Positions 1-8,037 of a stretch of DNA of 16,049 nucleotides are shown piece after piece. Source of the DNA: Candidatus Nealsoniibacteriota bacterium (GTDB lineage: Bacteria > Patescibacteriota > Minisyncoccia > Minisyncoccales > PWPS01); the NCBI GenBank assembly GCA_003557065.1, contig PWPS01000045.1:1-16049 (forward strand), read 5' to 3'. The translations under genes were made by a program, and so were the position numbers. Each line of letters opens with the position of its first letter. The first letter of the stretch is position 1. The notes under the pieces were generated by a model. It had not been told where the DNA came from, made no database searches, and worked only from the letters and a program-made list of their open reading frames with translations.

Positions 1-11
1 CCAGAAAAGAG

Positions 12-2768
12 ATGCTGGAAGATTTGGGCAGTAAAGAATCGGAAGAGGATAAGACGGATCCCCAAGAAGAGGAAGCAACCGAAGAAGTAAAACAAGAAGC
101 TCCGGAAAAAACTCCGGAAGAAGGTGTTCAGGAAGCCGAAATAGAAAAAAATGAAAACAAAGGCAAAGAATACTCCCCTCTTGATTGGCAAGAGTTTTTG
201 GACGGAACCGTCTTTGATGAAAAAAGAGAAAACTTCATAAAAAGAAATTGGAGGAGAATAAGAAATTTTGGCGGAGGCATAGCCGGAGCAATGGGAATCA
301 AAATGCTACTTTCCAAGATTCCCGGAGTCGGTAATGCTATAATCGGGGCACAAGCTTCCGGGCTGACCGCGGCAGCAAGCTCGGCCGGCGTGGGTCTTTT
401 CGCAGGAGTGGGATTCAGAGGAATGACCTTGGCGTTGGAGGCAAAAGATGAACTGAAAAAGTACGGTAACTTCAAAAGCGACATCATTGAAGAGTTGGAA
501 AGATCCGAGGAGAGGTCCTACGATTATTTGGAAGAGAAGATGGCTGATCTTACAACAAATATTTCCATAATCGAAGGTCAATTGAAAAAACTGAACATAA
601 GAGAAAAAGAGCTTGCAAGAAATGACAAACGGTCACCCGAAAGAAAGGAGGTCAAACATCAAATAAAGGAATATCAAAAAGTCTTGGAAGGTCATAACGA
701 TTACTTTCGTTTTTTGGCAACCGAAATGAAAGAAAGAGAACCCGGCATGAATACCGAGAGCTTGGTGGATAACCTAATAGAAGGTCAAAAAGATCGTTAC
801 GAAAAGATGATAGAGAAAGGTGACGGGCATGGTGATCTCATAAGTAAAATGTTAGCCAATTTGGAGGGAGCTGAAAGAGAAGGAAGAGGACCTCTCCGCG
901 AGAAAATAGAAAAAGCTAAAATCGGCTTGAGGGCAAAACTGGAAAGCAGAGGAAAGTCAATCCCGAAAGAGATAATAAAATCAGCCGCTTTCGTTGCCGT
1001 TTTGGGGGGTGTGAGTGAATCTTTCCTGCAAACGGAGTGGGCACAAGGATTGATTGAAAAGATGGGTGAAAATATTTCGGAAGCCGATCTTCCGGAACCT
1101 GCCGAAAAAGTAATGAATTGGATCTTGGAACATCTGAAAAGAACTTCCGATGCGGCTCCGGAATCGATTAGCGTGCCGGAAGAAAACGATACACTGACCG
1201 ATGCGGCAGAGAGAATTCTACTGGAAGGAGCTGAAGAATATGAAAAAGGAGTCCTTGAAATGATTGATGAAGCGGCAGGGAAAACAATCTCTTATAAGAT
1301 AGAAACGGGAGATAACGTGTGGTCGATAACCGAAGAGTTTTTACTTGATAATGTAGCGGAGTTTTCCTCTTTGGGAGAAGCCGAACAAACCTATGTAATA
1401 GATCATATCACCACTCTGGTAGAAAATGATCCTTCTTCCTTCGGTTTGAGCTTGGCCGAGGGTGAATCGATCGATCATCTCTTTGCGGAAAGCGATCATG
1501 CAATTGACTTTTCGAAATTACTTTCCGAAGTCGATCCGATTCTTGAACAAGCTCAATCCATCACTCCCGAAGAAGTTTTCAGTATACTGGAAAATAACGA
1601 AACAATAAGAGAGTTCATAAGAAATAATCCAGATACAAGAATCACAAAGCAAACGATACGAAGACTTTTGGAATCCGGAGTGGAGGTAACGGAAGAGCAA
1701 ATATTTTCAATAATCGAAGAAGGAACATTCACTCCCATGGAGGGAGTCACGGAAATTGCTCATCCGGAAGGTGATTTAACCATAAAAATAACCGATGGCG
1801 CCGTCACCTTCTCTCTTGATGGGGATTCTTTTGCAGAAGGATCAATAGGTCAATATGGTGATTATTATATACCATTACACAACGAACATCAGACAGATTT
1901 GACCTACACTCGTGCCTATAACGCCGCTAGACAAAATTTGGATAGCCTGATAGAGCAAAGCTTACAAACGACACAAATCGAGCAGATATCGGAATCCACA
2001 GCGGAAATGACCAATTGGCTGGAAAGAATGAAAAGCGGAAATCTTGATGAAGCCGCTTTTGATTTTATGATCGGAGAAGATAAAGAATATTGGCTACAGC
2101 AGCTTTCGGAGATAGAGGGAGTTACTTCGGAAGAAATGGAAGAAATGATCCGGGAAAGCTACAATGAAATAAAAAATAACCCCACTGAAATTCAAGAAAT
2201 GATAGAAGAGACAACAAGCTCCGACGAATGGCTTGAAAGAATGGAGGAAAATGTAAGGAAGCTAAAAAACGGAGAAATTTCTCCTCAAGAATATCAGTCA
2301 CTCATTGAGAATGAAGAGTGGGTGGAAAAATTTTCCGAACTTAATCCGGATATGAGTAGAGAGATGAAGGAAGCTCTTCTGGAAAGTTACGCCGAAGAAG
2401 CTCCTACAAGTGGAGGAACCTCCTTTACGGAGTCCATCAGAGAATATAACATAACCCCTGGAGACCGGGAACTTTTCAGACAAAATTTCGGTGAAGCGTT
2501 TTTGGAAACGACAGGTCGCTCAGTAGAGTTTCCCAACGATATGCCGAATTATCTCTCCCATAATATATTGGAAGGAGAGATAAGTCCCTCGGAATACTTT
2601 GAAACTCTGGAGTCACTAGGAGTGGATATTAACCCCAACAGACAACAAATAATAGAATCAAGGGTGAATACTTATCAAAATAACCCCGATGCCGTAATAA
2701 GAAATAGCACAAGGAGAGCTCTTAGCACGATGATATACGACGACATAGGTCGGTTCCTGAAAAACTAA
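12..2768 (+). CDS. Large LysM-like, coiled-coil repeat protein of unknown function (start may lie outside window)
   Basis: Not recognised as a named family. Residues 1-55 are acidic and Lys/Glu rich and probably disordered. Residues 86-140 are rich in Gly/Ala and hydrophobic (one or two membrane or glycine-zipper-like segments). Residues 155-315 are charged heptad-type helix, probably coiled coil. Residues 320-339 are a second hydrophobic patch. Residues 427-486 resemble a LysM fold (YKIETGDNVWSI, later LAEGESIDHLF), a motif family that binds glycan. Residues 590-622 look beta-rich. The C-terminal third has three related helical units near 676-724, 754-798 and 855-892, each beginning with G-N/E-L/I-x-x-x-E/A. 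No signal peptide is visible. The reading frame is open to the left window edge (AGA AAA GAG before the ATG), so the true start could be further upstream. Its stop overlaps the convergent atpD stop. A role in cell envelope architecture is only an inference. Confidence 0.8.
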   Translation: MLEDLGSKESEEDKTDPQEEEATEEVKQEAPEKTPEEGVQEAEIEKNENKGKEYSPLDWQEFLDGTVFDEKRENFIKRNWRRIRNFGGGIAGAMGIKMLLSKIPGVGNAIIGAQASGLTAAASSAGVGLFAGVGFRGMTLALEAKDELKKYGNFKSDIIEELERSEERSYDYLEEKMADLTTNISIIEGQLKKLNIREKELARNDKRSPERKEVKHQIKEYQKVLEGHNDYFRFLATEMKEREPGMNTESLVDNLIEGQKDRYEKMIEKGDGHGDLISKMLANLEGAEREGRGPLREKIEKAKIGLRAKLESRGKSIPKEIIKSAAFVAVLGGVSESFLQTEWAQGLIEKMGENISEADLPEPAEKVMNWILEHLKRTSDAAPESISVPEENDTLTDAAERILLEGAEEYEKGVLEMIDEAAGKTISYKIETGDNVWSITEEFLLDNVAEFSSLGEAEQTYVIDHITTLVENDPSSFGLSLAEGESIDHLFAESDHAIDFSKLLSEVDPILEQAQSITPEEVFSILENNETIREFIRNNPDTRITKQTIRRLLESGVEVTEEQIFSIIEEGTFTPMEGVTEIAHPEGDLTIKITDGAVTFSLDGDSFAEGSIGQYGDYYIPLHNEHQTDLTYTRAYNAARQNLDSLIEQSLQTTQIEQISESTAEMTNWLERMKSGNLDEAAFDFMIGEDKEYWLQQLSEIEGVTSEEMEEMIRESYNEIKNNPTEIQEMIEETTSSDEWLERMEENVRKLKNGEISPQEYQSLIENEEWVEKFSELNPDMSREMKEALLESYAEEAPTSGGTSFTESIREYNITPGDRELFRQNFGEAFLETTGRSVEFPNDMPNYLSHNILEGEISPSEYFETLESLGVDINPNRQQIIESRVNTYQNNPDAVIRNSTRRALSTMIYDDIGRFLKN

Positions 2769-3382
2769 ACCAATTGGTCTTTCAGCTTCATGAGAACGGT
2801 TCTTTCGAATCGTTCTTTTTCTTCCAACTTTTGAGTTATGTATTTCCTACTTTTTATTATTTCGGGAATGTAGACGTGCTCCAATGAATTCACTCTTCTT
2901 CTCGTGCTTTCTATCTCTTCCGCAAGCATTTTTATCTTTTGCTCCAGAGTAGCGTATTCTATTATCTTATCAATCAATTCGGATGATTTTTCTCTTGCTT
3001 TCTCCAAATTATAGTCAATAGCCTTATCACTGAAAGGAGTTTCTTTTATTTCGGTCTTATTGAGAAATTCATATTCATCAACCTTAACCCCCATAATATT
3101 TTCCCTTTTCACCGAAATTGAGGCGAATGGTATGTGTGATGTAAGTGCATTCAGTTCGGCTCCCCCTAAATTATTTTCGGCCTTCAAAAAGTCCATCAGG
3201 AAAACGGGGATTTTTCCTTCAATTCCTTTTCGCAACTCTTGCAACTCCTTTACGTGATTCAAAAATTCCTGAATAAGACTATCCAGTTTATTTTTGAGCA
3301 ATCTATGACCTGACTGAGCAACTTTAAGCTGCTTTTTAAGTCTAAGTAACTCCTGTCTTGTCGGGTTAATTTTCCTCTTCAT
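2765..3382 (-). CDS. atpD: V/A-type ATPase subunit D (central rotor shaft)
   Basis: Subunit D forms the long antiparallel coiled coil that rotates inside the A3B3 head and, with F, transmits torque to the membrane ring. The N-terminal signature NPTRQELLRLKKQLKVAQSG followed by RLLKNKLDSL (residues 7-36) is diagnostic of the family, and the C-terminal helix (about residues 125-195) ends in the usual basic/acidic heptads. The length of 205 aa is typical. The start codon lies inside the end of atpB with a 17-base overlap, which indicates translational coupling, and there is no Shine-Dalgarno sequence. It is the last gene of the ATPase operon. Its TAG stop overlaps the TAA stop of the convergent 918-aa gene, leaving no intergenic space and no visible terminator hairpin. 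Confidence 0.96.
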   Translation of the reverse strand: MKRKINPTRQELLRLKKQLKVAQSGHRLLKNKLDSLIQEFLNHVKELQELRKGIEGKIPVFLMDFLKAENNLGGAELNALTSHIPFASISVKRENIMGVKVDEYEFLNKTEIKETPFSDKAIDYNLEKAREKSSELIDKIIEYATLEQKIKMLAEEIESTRRRVNSLEHVYIPEIIKSRKYITQKLEEKERFERTVLMKLKDQLV

Positions 3383-4736
3383 TCAAATACTTTTTGATTT
3401 GATGATCCTTTACTCTTTTCAGCTCCGATTTGGGTAAAACTTTTAATATCTCCCAACCAATGTTAAGAGTTTCTTCAATTTCTCTATTTTCTGTTTCCTC
3501 TTGTGATAAAAATCTCTTTTCAAAAAGGTCGGAAAATTTAAGGTAAGCTCTATCCGTTTCCGAAAGGGCGGATTCTCCTAAAATAGTGGCTAGCTCTTTC
3601 ACTTCTTGACCTCTGGCATAGGAGGCAAAAAGTTGATTCGCCAATCCGGAATGATCTTCACGGGTTTTGCCTTCCCCTATTCCCTTGTCTCTTAATCTGG
3701 ATAAACTGGGTAAAACATCAATCGGAGGATAAATTCCCGCTTGATGTAAGTTTCTTGAAACCATAATTTGTCCTTCCGTGATATAACCCGTGAGATCCGG
3801 GATAGGATGAGTTTTATCATCCTCCGGCATCGTTAAGATCGGAATTTGAGTGATTGATCCGGCTTTATCTTTTATCATCCCGGCTCTTTCATAAATACTG
3901 GCCAAGTCGGTATAAAGGTAACCGGGATATCCTCTTCTTCCCGGAACTTCCTTTCTTGCGGCGGATATCTCTCTTAAAGCTTCACAATAGTTGGTCATAT
4001 CAGTAAGAATCACCAACACATCATGTCCTTGCTCGAAGGCTAAGTATTCAGCTGCAGTAAGTGCAATTCTGGGTAAAGTAACTCTTTCAATAACCGGGTC
4101 ATCGGCAGTATTCAAGAAAAGGATGGATCTGTCCAGTGCGCCCGTCTTTTCAAGTTCATTTATAAAAAATCTGGATTCTTCAAAAGTAATTCCCATCGCC
4201 CCGAAAACAACCGAAAAATCACCTTCCATTTTAGCTTGTCTTGCAATTTGAGTCGCAATTTTCGAATGAGGAAGTCCGGCACCGGAAAAAATAGGTAGCT
4301 TCTGACCTCTTACAAGAGTGTTCAATCCATCTATAGCGGATATACCGGTTTGAACAAAGTCATCCGGAAACTCTCTTGCGAAAGGATTCATCGGATTACC
4401 GTTTACATCCAAAGATTTGTCCGCAATGGGTTTGGGGTGTCCATCCAGCGGAGTCGCCGATCCGTCAAAAATCCTCCCGAGCATATCGATACTTACATCC
4501 AATTTCATCGTTTCACCCAGAAAAACAGCTTCCGCCTCTTCAAGCTCCATTCCTCTGGTTTCGGTAAACATTTGAACCAAAGCTTTTCCTTCGGCGGCTT
4601 CCAAGACTCTTCCCATTCTTTCCGTTCCGTCGGCAGCTTTCACTTTGACGAGCTCTTCATAGCTAACCTTTTTTACTCCGTCAACCAAAACCAATGAACC
4701 GACGATCTCTTTTAGCCCTTTGTATTTTACAGCCAT
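3366..4736 (-). CDS. atpB: V/A-type ATPase subunit B (non-catalytic head subunit)
   Basis: B alternates with A in the A3B3 hexamer, and its nucleotide pocket is regulatory or vestigial. The usual Walker A is replaced by SGAGLPHSK (residues 151-159), which lacks GKT, as is standard for B. The beta-barrel domain spans about residues 1-75. The LTDMTNYCEALREIS segment (244-258) and VPGRRGYPGYLYTDL (264-278) are B-family hallmarks. The arginine finger that completes the A-subunit active site is R347 in PSLSRLRDKGIGEGKTREDH. The length of 456 aa is normal. The gene starts 8 bases after the atpA stop, has no Shine-Dalgarno sequence, and overlaps atpD by 17 bases. The key residues all look intact. 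Confidence 0.98.
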   Translation of the reverse strand: MAVKYKGLKEIVGSLVLVDGVKKVSYEELVKVKAADGTERMGRVLEAAEGKALVQMFTETRGMELEEAEAVFLGETMKLDVSIDMLGRIFDGSATPLDGHPKPIADKSLDVNGNPMNPFAREFPDDFVQTGISAIDGLNTLVRGQKLPIFSGAGLPHSKIATQIARQAKMEGDFSVVFGAMGITFEESRFFINELEKTGALDRSILFLNTADDPVIERVTLPRIALTAAEYLAFEQGHDVLVILTDMTNYCEALREISAARKEVPGRRGYPGYLYTDLASIYERAGMIKDKAGSITQIPILTMPEDDKTHPIPDLTGYITEGQIMVSRNLHQAGIYPPIDVLPSLSRLRDKGIGEGKTREDHSGLANQLFASYARGQEVKELATILGESALSETDRAYLKFSDLFEKRFLSQEETENREIEETLNIGWEILKVLPKSELKRVKDHQIKKYLNEEEN

Positions 4737-4744
4737 AGTGGTTT

Positions 4745-6427
4745 TTATTTAAATTTTAACTGGGAAAGCATTTCCTTTTCCTTTTCACTCAAAATTTCTT
4801 CCATATCTTCGGAAATATTTTCTTTTTTATTTTCATAAACTTTCATTATTTCATCAATCATCGTTGCCTGTTTCTTGAGAGAAGTAAAAGTATCCACATC
4901 ATCAAAAGCATTCTGCATTAAAAAGTCTTCTCTCATAACCTTGGCAATTTCCATAACCAGTTTATCTTCCGGAGACAGAGCTTCAAAACCGACCAACCTG
5001 ACAATCTCTTCCAACTCGGATTCTTTGGAGAGAATTCTCATAGCTTCCGTTCTGTTTTTTTTGAAATCGGGTCCAAGTTCCTTATCAAGGTAATCACCTA
5101 AATCTTCCGTATAAAGAGAGTAACTACTGAGCCAATCGATAGCGGGGAAATGTCTCGCGTTAGCCAGTTCGTCATCCAGACTCCAAAATACTTTGGTAGT
5201 TCTCAATGTATTTTGAGTCACCGGCTCGGAAAGATCACCTCCCGGAGGAGAAACCGCTCCGATCACGGTCAAAGATCCTTCTTCATCTTTTCCCACACAC
5301 TTTACCTGACCGGCTCTTTCATAAAAGGCAGCTATTCTGGATCCCAAATATGCAGGATAACCCTCTTCTCCCGGCATCTCTTCCAGTCTGGCCGACATCT
5401 CTCTCAGAGCTTCCGCCCATCTACTGGTGGAATCCGCCATTAAAGCGACATCGAGTCCCATATCTCTGAAGTACTCGGCTATCGTTATTCCGGTATACAC
5501 TGAGGCTTCTCTGGCCGCTACCGGCATATTCGACGTATTTGCAATAAGAACGGTTCTTTCCATAAGTGGTTTTCCGGATCTCGGGTCTTCCAATTCCGGA
5601 AATTCTTGTAGAACCTCGGTCATTTCGTTTCCTCTTTCTCCACATCCGATAAAAACTATAACATCCGCATCCGACCACTTCGCCAATTGATGCTGAATTA
5701 CGGTTTTTCCACTTCCGAAAGGTCCGGGAGCACTGGCTGCTCCACCCTTGGCTACTGGAAAAAAGGTATCTACCACTCTTTGTCCCGTAATAAGAGGTGT
5801 TTGAGGAAGAATCTTTTCAGCTACCGGTCTGGGGCTTCTGATCGGCCAACTCTGAACCATGCTTACACCCTCCTCCCTGCCATCTTCAGTTCTTATTTTG
5901 GCTACTATATCGGTTATTTTTTTCTCCCCACTTTCTATTGAAATAATCTCACCTTTAATTCCATGGGGAATCATAATTTTGTGAGTAATCGTTTCCGTTT
6001 CCTTGACGGTCCCTATAACTTGACCGGCAGTCACCTTTTCTCCCTTTTTCGCAGTTGCCTGAAAATTCCATTTCTTGTTTTCATCAAGAGGAGAAACTTC
6101 TATCCCCCTGGTAATAAAATCTCCCGCTTCTTTCGCAATCGCTTCCAACGGTCTCTGAATTCCGTCGTAAATCGAACCCAAAAGACCAGGCCCCAGCTTT
6201 ACCGAAAGTTGTGTTCCCGTTCTTTCCACCGGTTCACCAGGACCGACTCCGGAGGTTTCTTCATAAACTTGAATGGACGCCTCCCCGCCTCTCATCTCAA
6301 TAATTTCACCGGAAAGTTTTTCATTACCTACTCTGACCACTTCATATATGGAAGCACCCTCCATTCCTTTAGCAACAACAAGCGGTCCGGACACCTTTGT
6401 TATCATACCTTTTTTATCTTTACTCAT
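4745..6427 (-). CDS. atpA: V/A-type ATPase catalytic subunit A
   Basis: A is the ATP-hydrolysing or ATP-synthesising subunit (EC 7.1.2.2 or 7.2.2.1, depending on the ion). Its domain order is canonical: N-terminal beta barrel (1-75), the A-specific bulge (about 112-190, which distinguishes it from F-type beta), the nucleotide-binding domain, and a C-terminal helical domain (about 430-560). The P-loop GPFGSGKT is at 235-242. The catalytic glutamate is E264 in GCGERGNE. The segments ADSTSRWAEALREMSARLEE (331-350) and PGEEGYPAYL (352-361) are fully conserved. At 560 aa it is slightly shorter than the 575-595 aa of characterised homologues, and nothing essential is missing. It follows atpF after 24 bases and precedes atpB by 8 bases, and no Shine-Dalgarno sequence precedes the ATG. 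Confidence 0.98.
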   Translation of the reverse strand: MSKDKKGMITKVSGPLVVAKGMEGASIYEVVRVGNEKLSGEIIEMRGGEASIQVYEETSGVGPGEPVERTGTQLSVKLGPGLLGSIYDGIQRPLEAIAKEAGDFITRGIEVSPLDENKKWNFQATAKKGEKVTAGQVIGTVKETETITHKIMIPHGIKGEIISIESGEKKITDIVAKIRTEDGREEGVSMVQSWPIRSPRPVAEKILPQTPLITGQRVVDTFFPVAKGGAASAPGPFGSGKTVIQHQLAKWSDADVIVFIGCGERGNEMTEVLQEFPELEDPRSGKPLMERTVLIANTSNMPVAAREASVYTGITIAEYFRDMGLDVALMADSTSRWAEALREMSARLEEMPGEEGYPAYLGSRIAAFYERAGQVKCVGKDEEGSLTVIGAVSPPGGDLSEPVTQNTLRTTKVFWSLDDELANARHFPAIDWLSSYSLYTEDLGDYLDKELGPDFKKNRTEAMRILSKESELEEIVRLVGFEALSPEDKLVMEIAKVMREDFLMQNAFDDVDTFTSLKKQATMIDEIMKVYENKKENISEDMEEILSEKEKEMLSQLKFK

Positions 6428-6451
6428 ATTTATTTGCTAAATTAATTATTT

Positions 6452-6736
6452 CTAATCCAAAAAGGAAGTAGAAACAGCACCACCCAGGGCCCTTTCTATC
6501 TGTTTTTTCAATGTGGTTTTTTCCTTGCCCTCTTTCAATCCGGGCAAAACCACCACTCCCAAACCACCGGAAGATACCAGGTCTTCGGTGGTAAAGATAA
6601 GATCAAATTCTTTTTCTTTTAAGTTCTTTATTAGTTTTTCCGCTTCTTCCCCCTTTTCGGATTCGAAGCAGTCGAATCCTAAAAGCTTAAAAGCTCGATA
6701 ATAATTTTTTGGTCCAATAAAAGCTATTTTTTTCAT
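6452..6736 (-). CDS. atpF: V/A-type ATPase subunit F (central stalk)
   Basis: F is a small Rossmann-like protein that binds the D shaft and regulates or stabilises rotation. The fold signature is visible: KKIAFIGPKNYYRAFKLLGF at the N-terminus (strand, then helix), EFDLIFTTEDL around residues 43-53, VVVLPGL around 61-67, and a C-terminal amphipathic helix (LKKQIERALG) that in homologues packs on D. The 94-aa length is close to the usual 98-105. The start overlaps the atpC stop (ATGA), so it is translationally coupled to C. The identification rests on the motif pattern plus its fixed place between C and A. Confidence 0.93.
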   Translation of the reverse strand: MKKIAFIGPKNYYRAFKLLGFDCFESEKGEEAEKLIKNLKEKEFDLIFTTEDLVSSGGLGVVVLPGLKEGKEKTTLKKQIERALGGAVSTSFLD

Positions 6737-7458
6737 AAGCTTTTTAAATCTTCAACCATTTCTTTTACTTCGCTCGAACTGAATTGCTCTTTTCCGACAA
6801 TAATCGTTCGAACTTTTTTTTCCGCCAACCACTTCTTCATAAAAAATGCAAGTATCGGCGCCAAGCCTTCATTTTTCTTTCTGTTAACCGAAATAAACTC
6901 TTCTTCAAGCTGAACTATCTCTTTCTCACGCATTTCTCCCGAAAGGTTTTCAAGAATACCCCTATAATCTTTAATAAATGAGACTATGGATTTATCCTTT
7001 CCTGAAAATTCTTCAAGTCGGTTCAGGTAAGCCTCGGTCAAGTAGTCGTCAAGCTTGGCGGGAGTCTCAATTTCAATCGCTTCTTCAATCTCCTTTGAAA
7101 AATAATCTCTCAACTCTTCTTCATTCTTTCCCCAGGAAAGCAACCGGCCGGAGTCCAGCCCGAAAATCTCTCTTTTTAAGAGTATCCTGAGATTAACAAT
7201 ATTCGCCTTAAGAGAAAAAATGTCCGCCAGCGAACCTACTCCCATCCTGACAAGCTCTTCTCGAAAGAATTTCTTCTCTTTTTCAAAGACCTTCTCCAAA
7301 TTCTTGGATTCAAGAGCCCACTTGGCATAATCGGTATCTTGCAGGACTTCAAAAGCTTGTTTCGGTCCTTCCGCATTAATCATGCGATCAAAGTCGACAT
7401 CGTCGGCGATTTTTTTCTCTATGGCATCGAAGTAAGAATTGAGAAAAAGATACTTCAT
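6733..7458 (-). CDS. atpC: V/A-type ATPase subunit C (AC39 family), unusually short
   Basis: C is the funnel-shaped collar that connects the D/F shaft to the K ring. The N-terminal repeat is recognisable: KYLFLNSYFDAIEKKI, then AFEVLQDTDYAKWAL (residues about 35-49), then LADIFSLKANIVNLRILLKR (77-96). The last repeat has PAKLDDYLTEAYLNRLEEF near residues 133-151 and ends with GLAPILAFFMKKWLAEKKVR and TIIVGK, the usual family C-terminus. The family normally has three such units in about 320-350 aa. Here there are only 241 aa, so the middle unit seems absent or greatly reduced. The frame is continuous and both flanking ATGA overlaps are clean, which argues against a frameshift or assembly error. 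ATGA overlaps couple it to atpE upstream and atpF downstream. Confidence 0.93.
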   Translation of the reverse strand: MKYLFLNSYFDAIEKKIADDVDFDRMINAEGPKQAFEVLQDTDYAKWALESKNLEKVFEKEKKFFREELVRMGVGSLADIFSLKANIVNLRILLKREIFGLDSGRLLSWGKNEEELRDYFSKEIEEAIEIETPAKLDDYLTEAYLNRLEEFSGKDKSIVSFIKDYRGILENLSGEMREKEIVQLEEEFISVNRKKNEGLAPILAFFMKKWLAEKKVRTIIVGKEQFSSSEVKEMVEDLKSL

Positions 7459-8033
7459 AAACTTTCAAATAAAAGATTGACAAAGCTTTTTTTGTCTCTT
7501 TCTATCTCAGCGTTCAAAATCTCTTCCAGAGTTATAGTGAGAAGCCACCTATCACCCCTGATCAAAAATCCTTCTTTGAAATCCAAATCCTCCTCTACGG
7601 GACTCATTACGATTCCGGCCTCTTTCAAAATCGGAGTGAGCTTTTCCTTCTTACCTTTGGGAATTACAATCTCCGAAGCTTCGTCAATTAACTCTTTTTC
7701 TTCTTTTAGGCTTTTTAGGTAGATTTCTTTTTTATCTTCAACAGGAAGATTCTGTAACTCCTCCAAAACTTTTCCTTTTGCCTCTTCAAGAAGTTCTTTC
7801 TTTATCCCCAACTCTTTCATCTTCAAACCGAAAGACTCTTCTCTTTCTCTTTTAGAGAGAAGCATTTTCTTTTTTCTCTGCAGCTCCGCTTCAAGCTCAT
7901 CTCGTAAGGACTCCAACTCTTCACGTTTTAGTGAATCGAGATTCTCCAAGTCATTCTTGTGCTCCCTCTTCAATCGAAGCTCCTCTTCTCTTTTTTCATC
8001 CTTAACTTTTGCTAATAAATCTTCAAGAGGCAT
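7455..8033 (-). CDS. atpE: V/A-type ATPase subunit E (peripheral stalk)
   Basis: E pairs with H to make the peripheral stalk that holds the A3B3 head against rotation. Residues 1-80 are a charged, heptad-type helix (many Glu/Lys/Arg). Residues about 95-190 form the globular alpha/beta domain, with EIVIPKGKKEKLTPILKEAG near 120-139 and FKEGFLIRGDRWLLTITLEE near 151-170, matching the conserved GGFVVRxxDGxI-type motif. The length of 192 aa is typical. It lies 4 bases after the atpK stop and overlaps atpC by ATGA. No Shine-Dalgarno sequence precedes the start. Confidence 0.93.
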   Translation of the reverse strand: MPLEDLLAKVKDEKREEELRLKREHKNDLENLDSLKREELESLRDELEAELQRKKKMLLSKREREESFGLKMKELGIKKELLEEAKGKVLEELQNLPVEDKKEIYLKSLKEEKELIDEASEIVIPKGKKEKLTPILKEAGIVMSPVEEDLDFKEGFLIRGDRWLLTITLEEILNAEIERDKKSFVNLLFESL

Positions 8034-8037
8034 AAAA

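Noticed and set aside
3991..4251. Plus-strand open frames opposite atpB, atpA, atpI and rnr
   Set aside because: They lie opposite strongly conserved genes, have compositions typical of shadow frames, and match no family motif.
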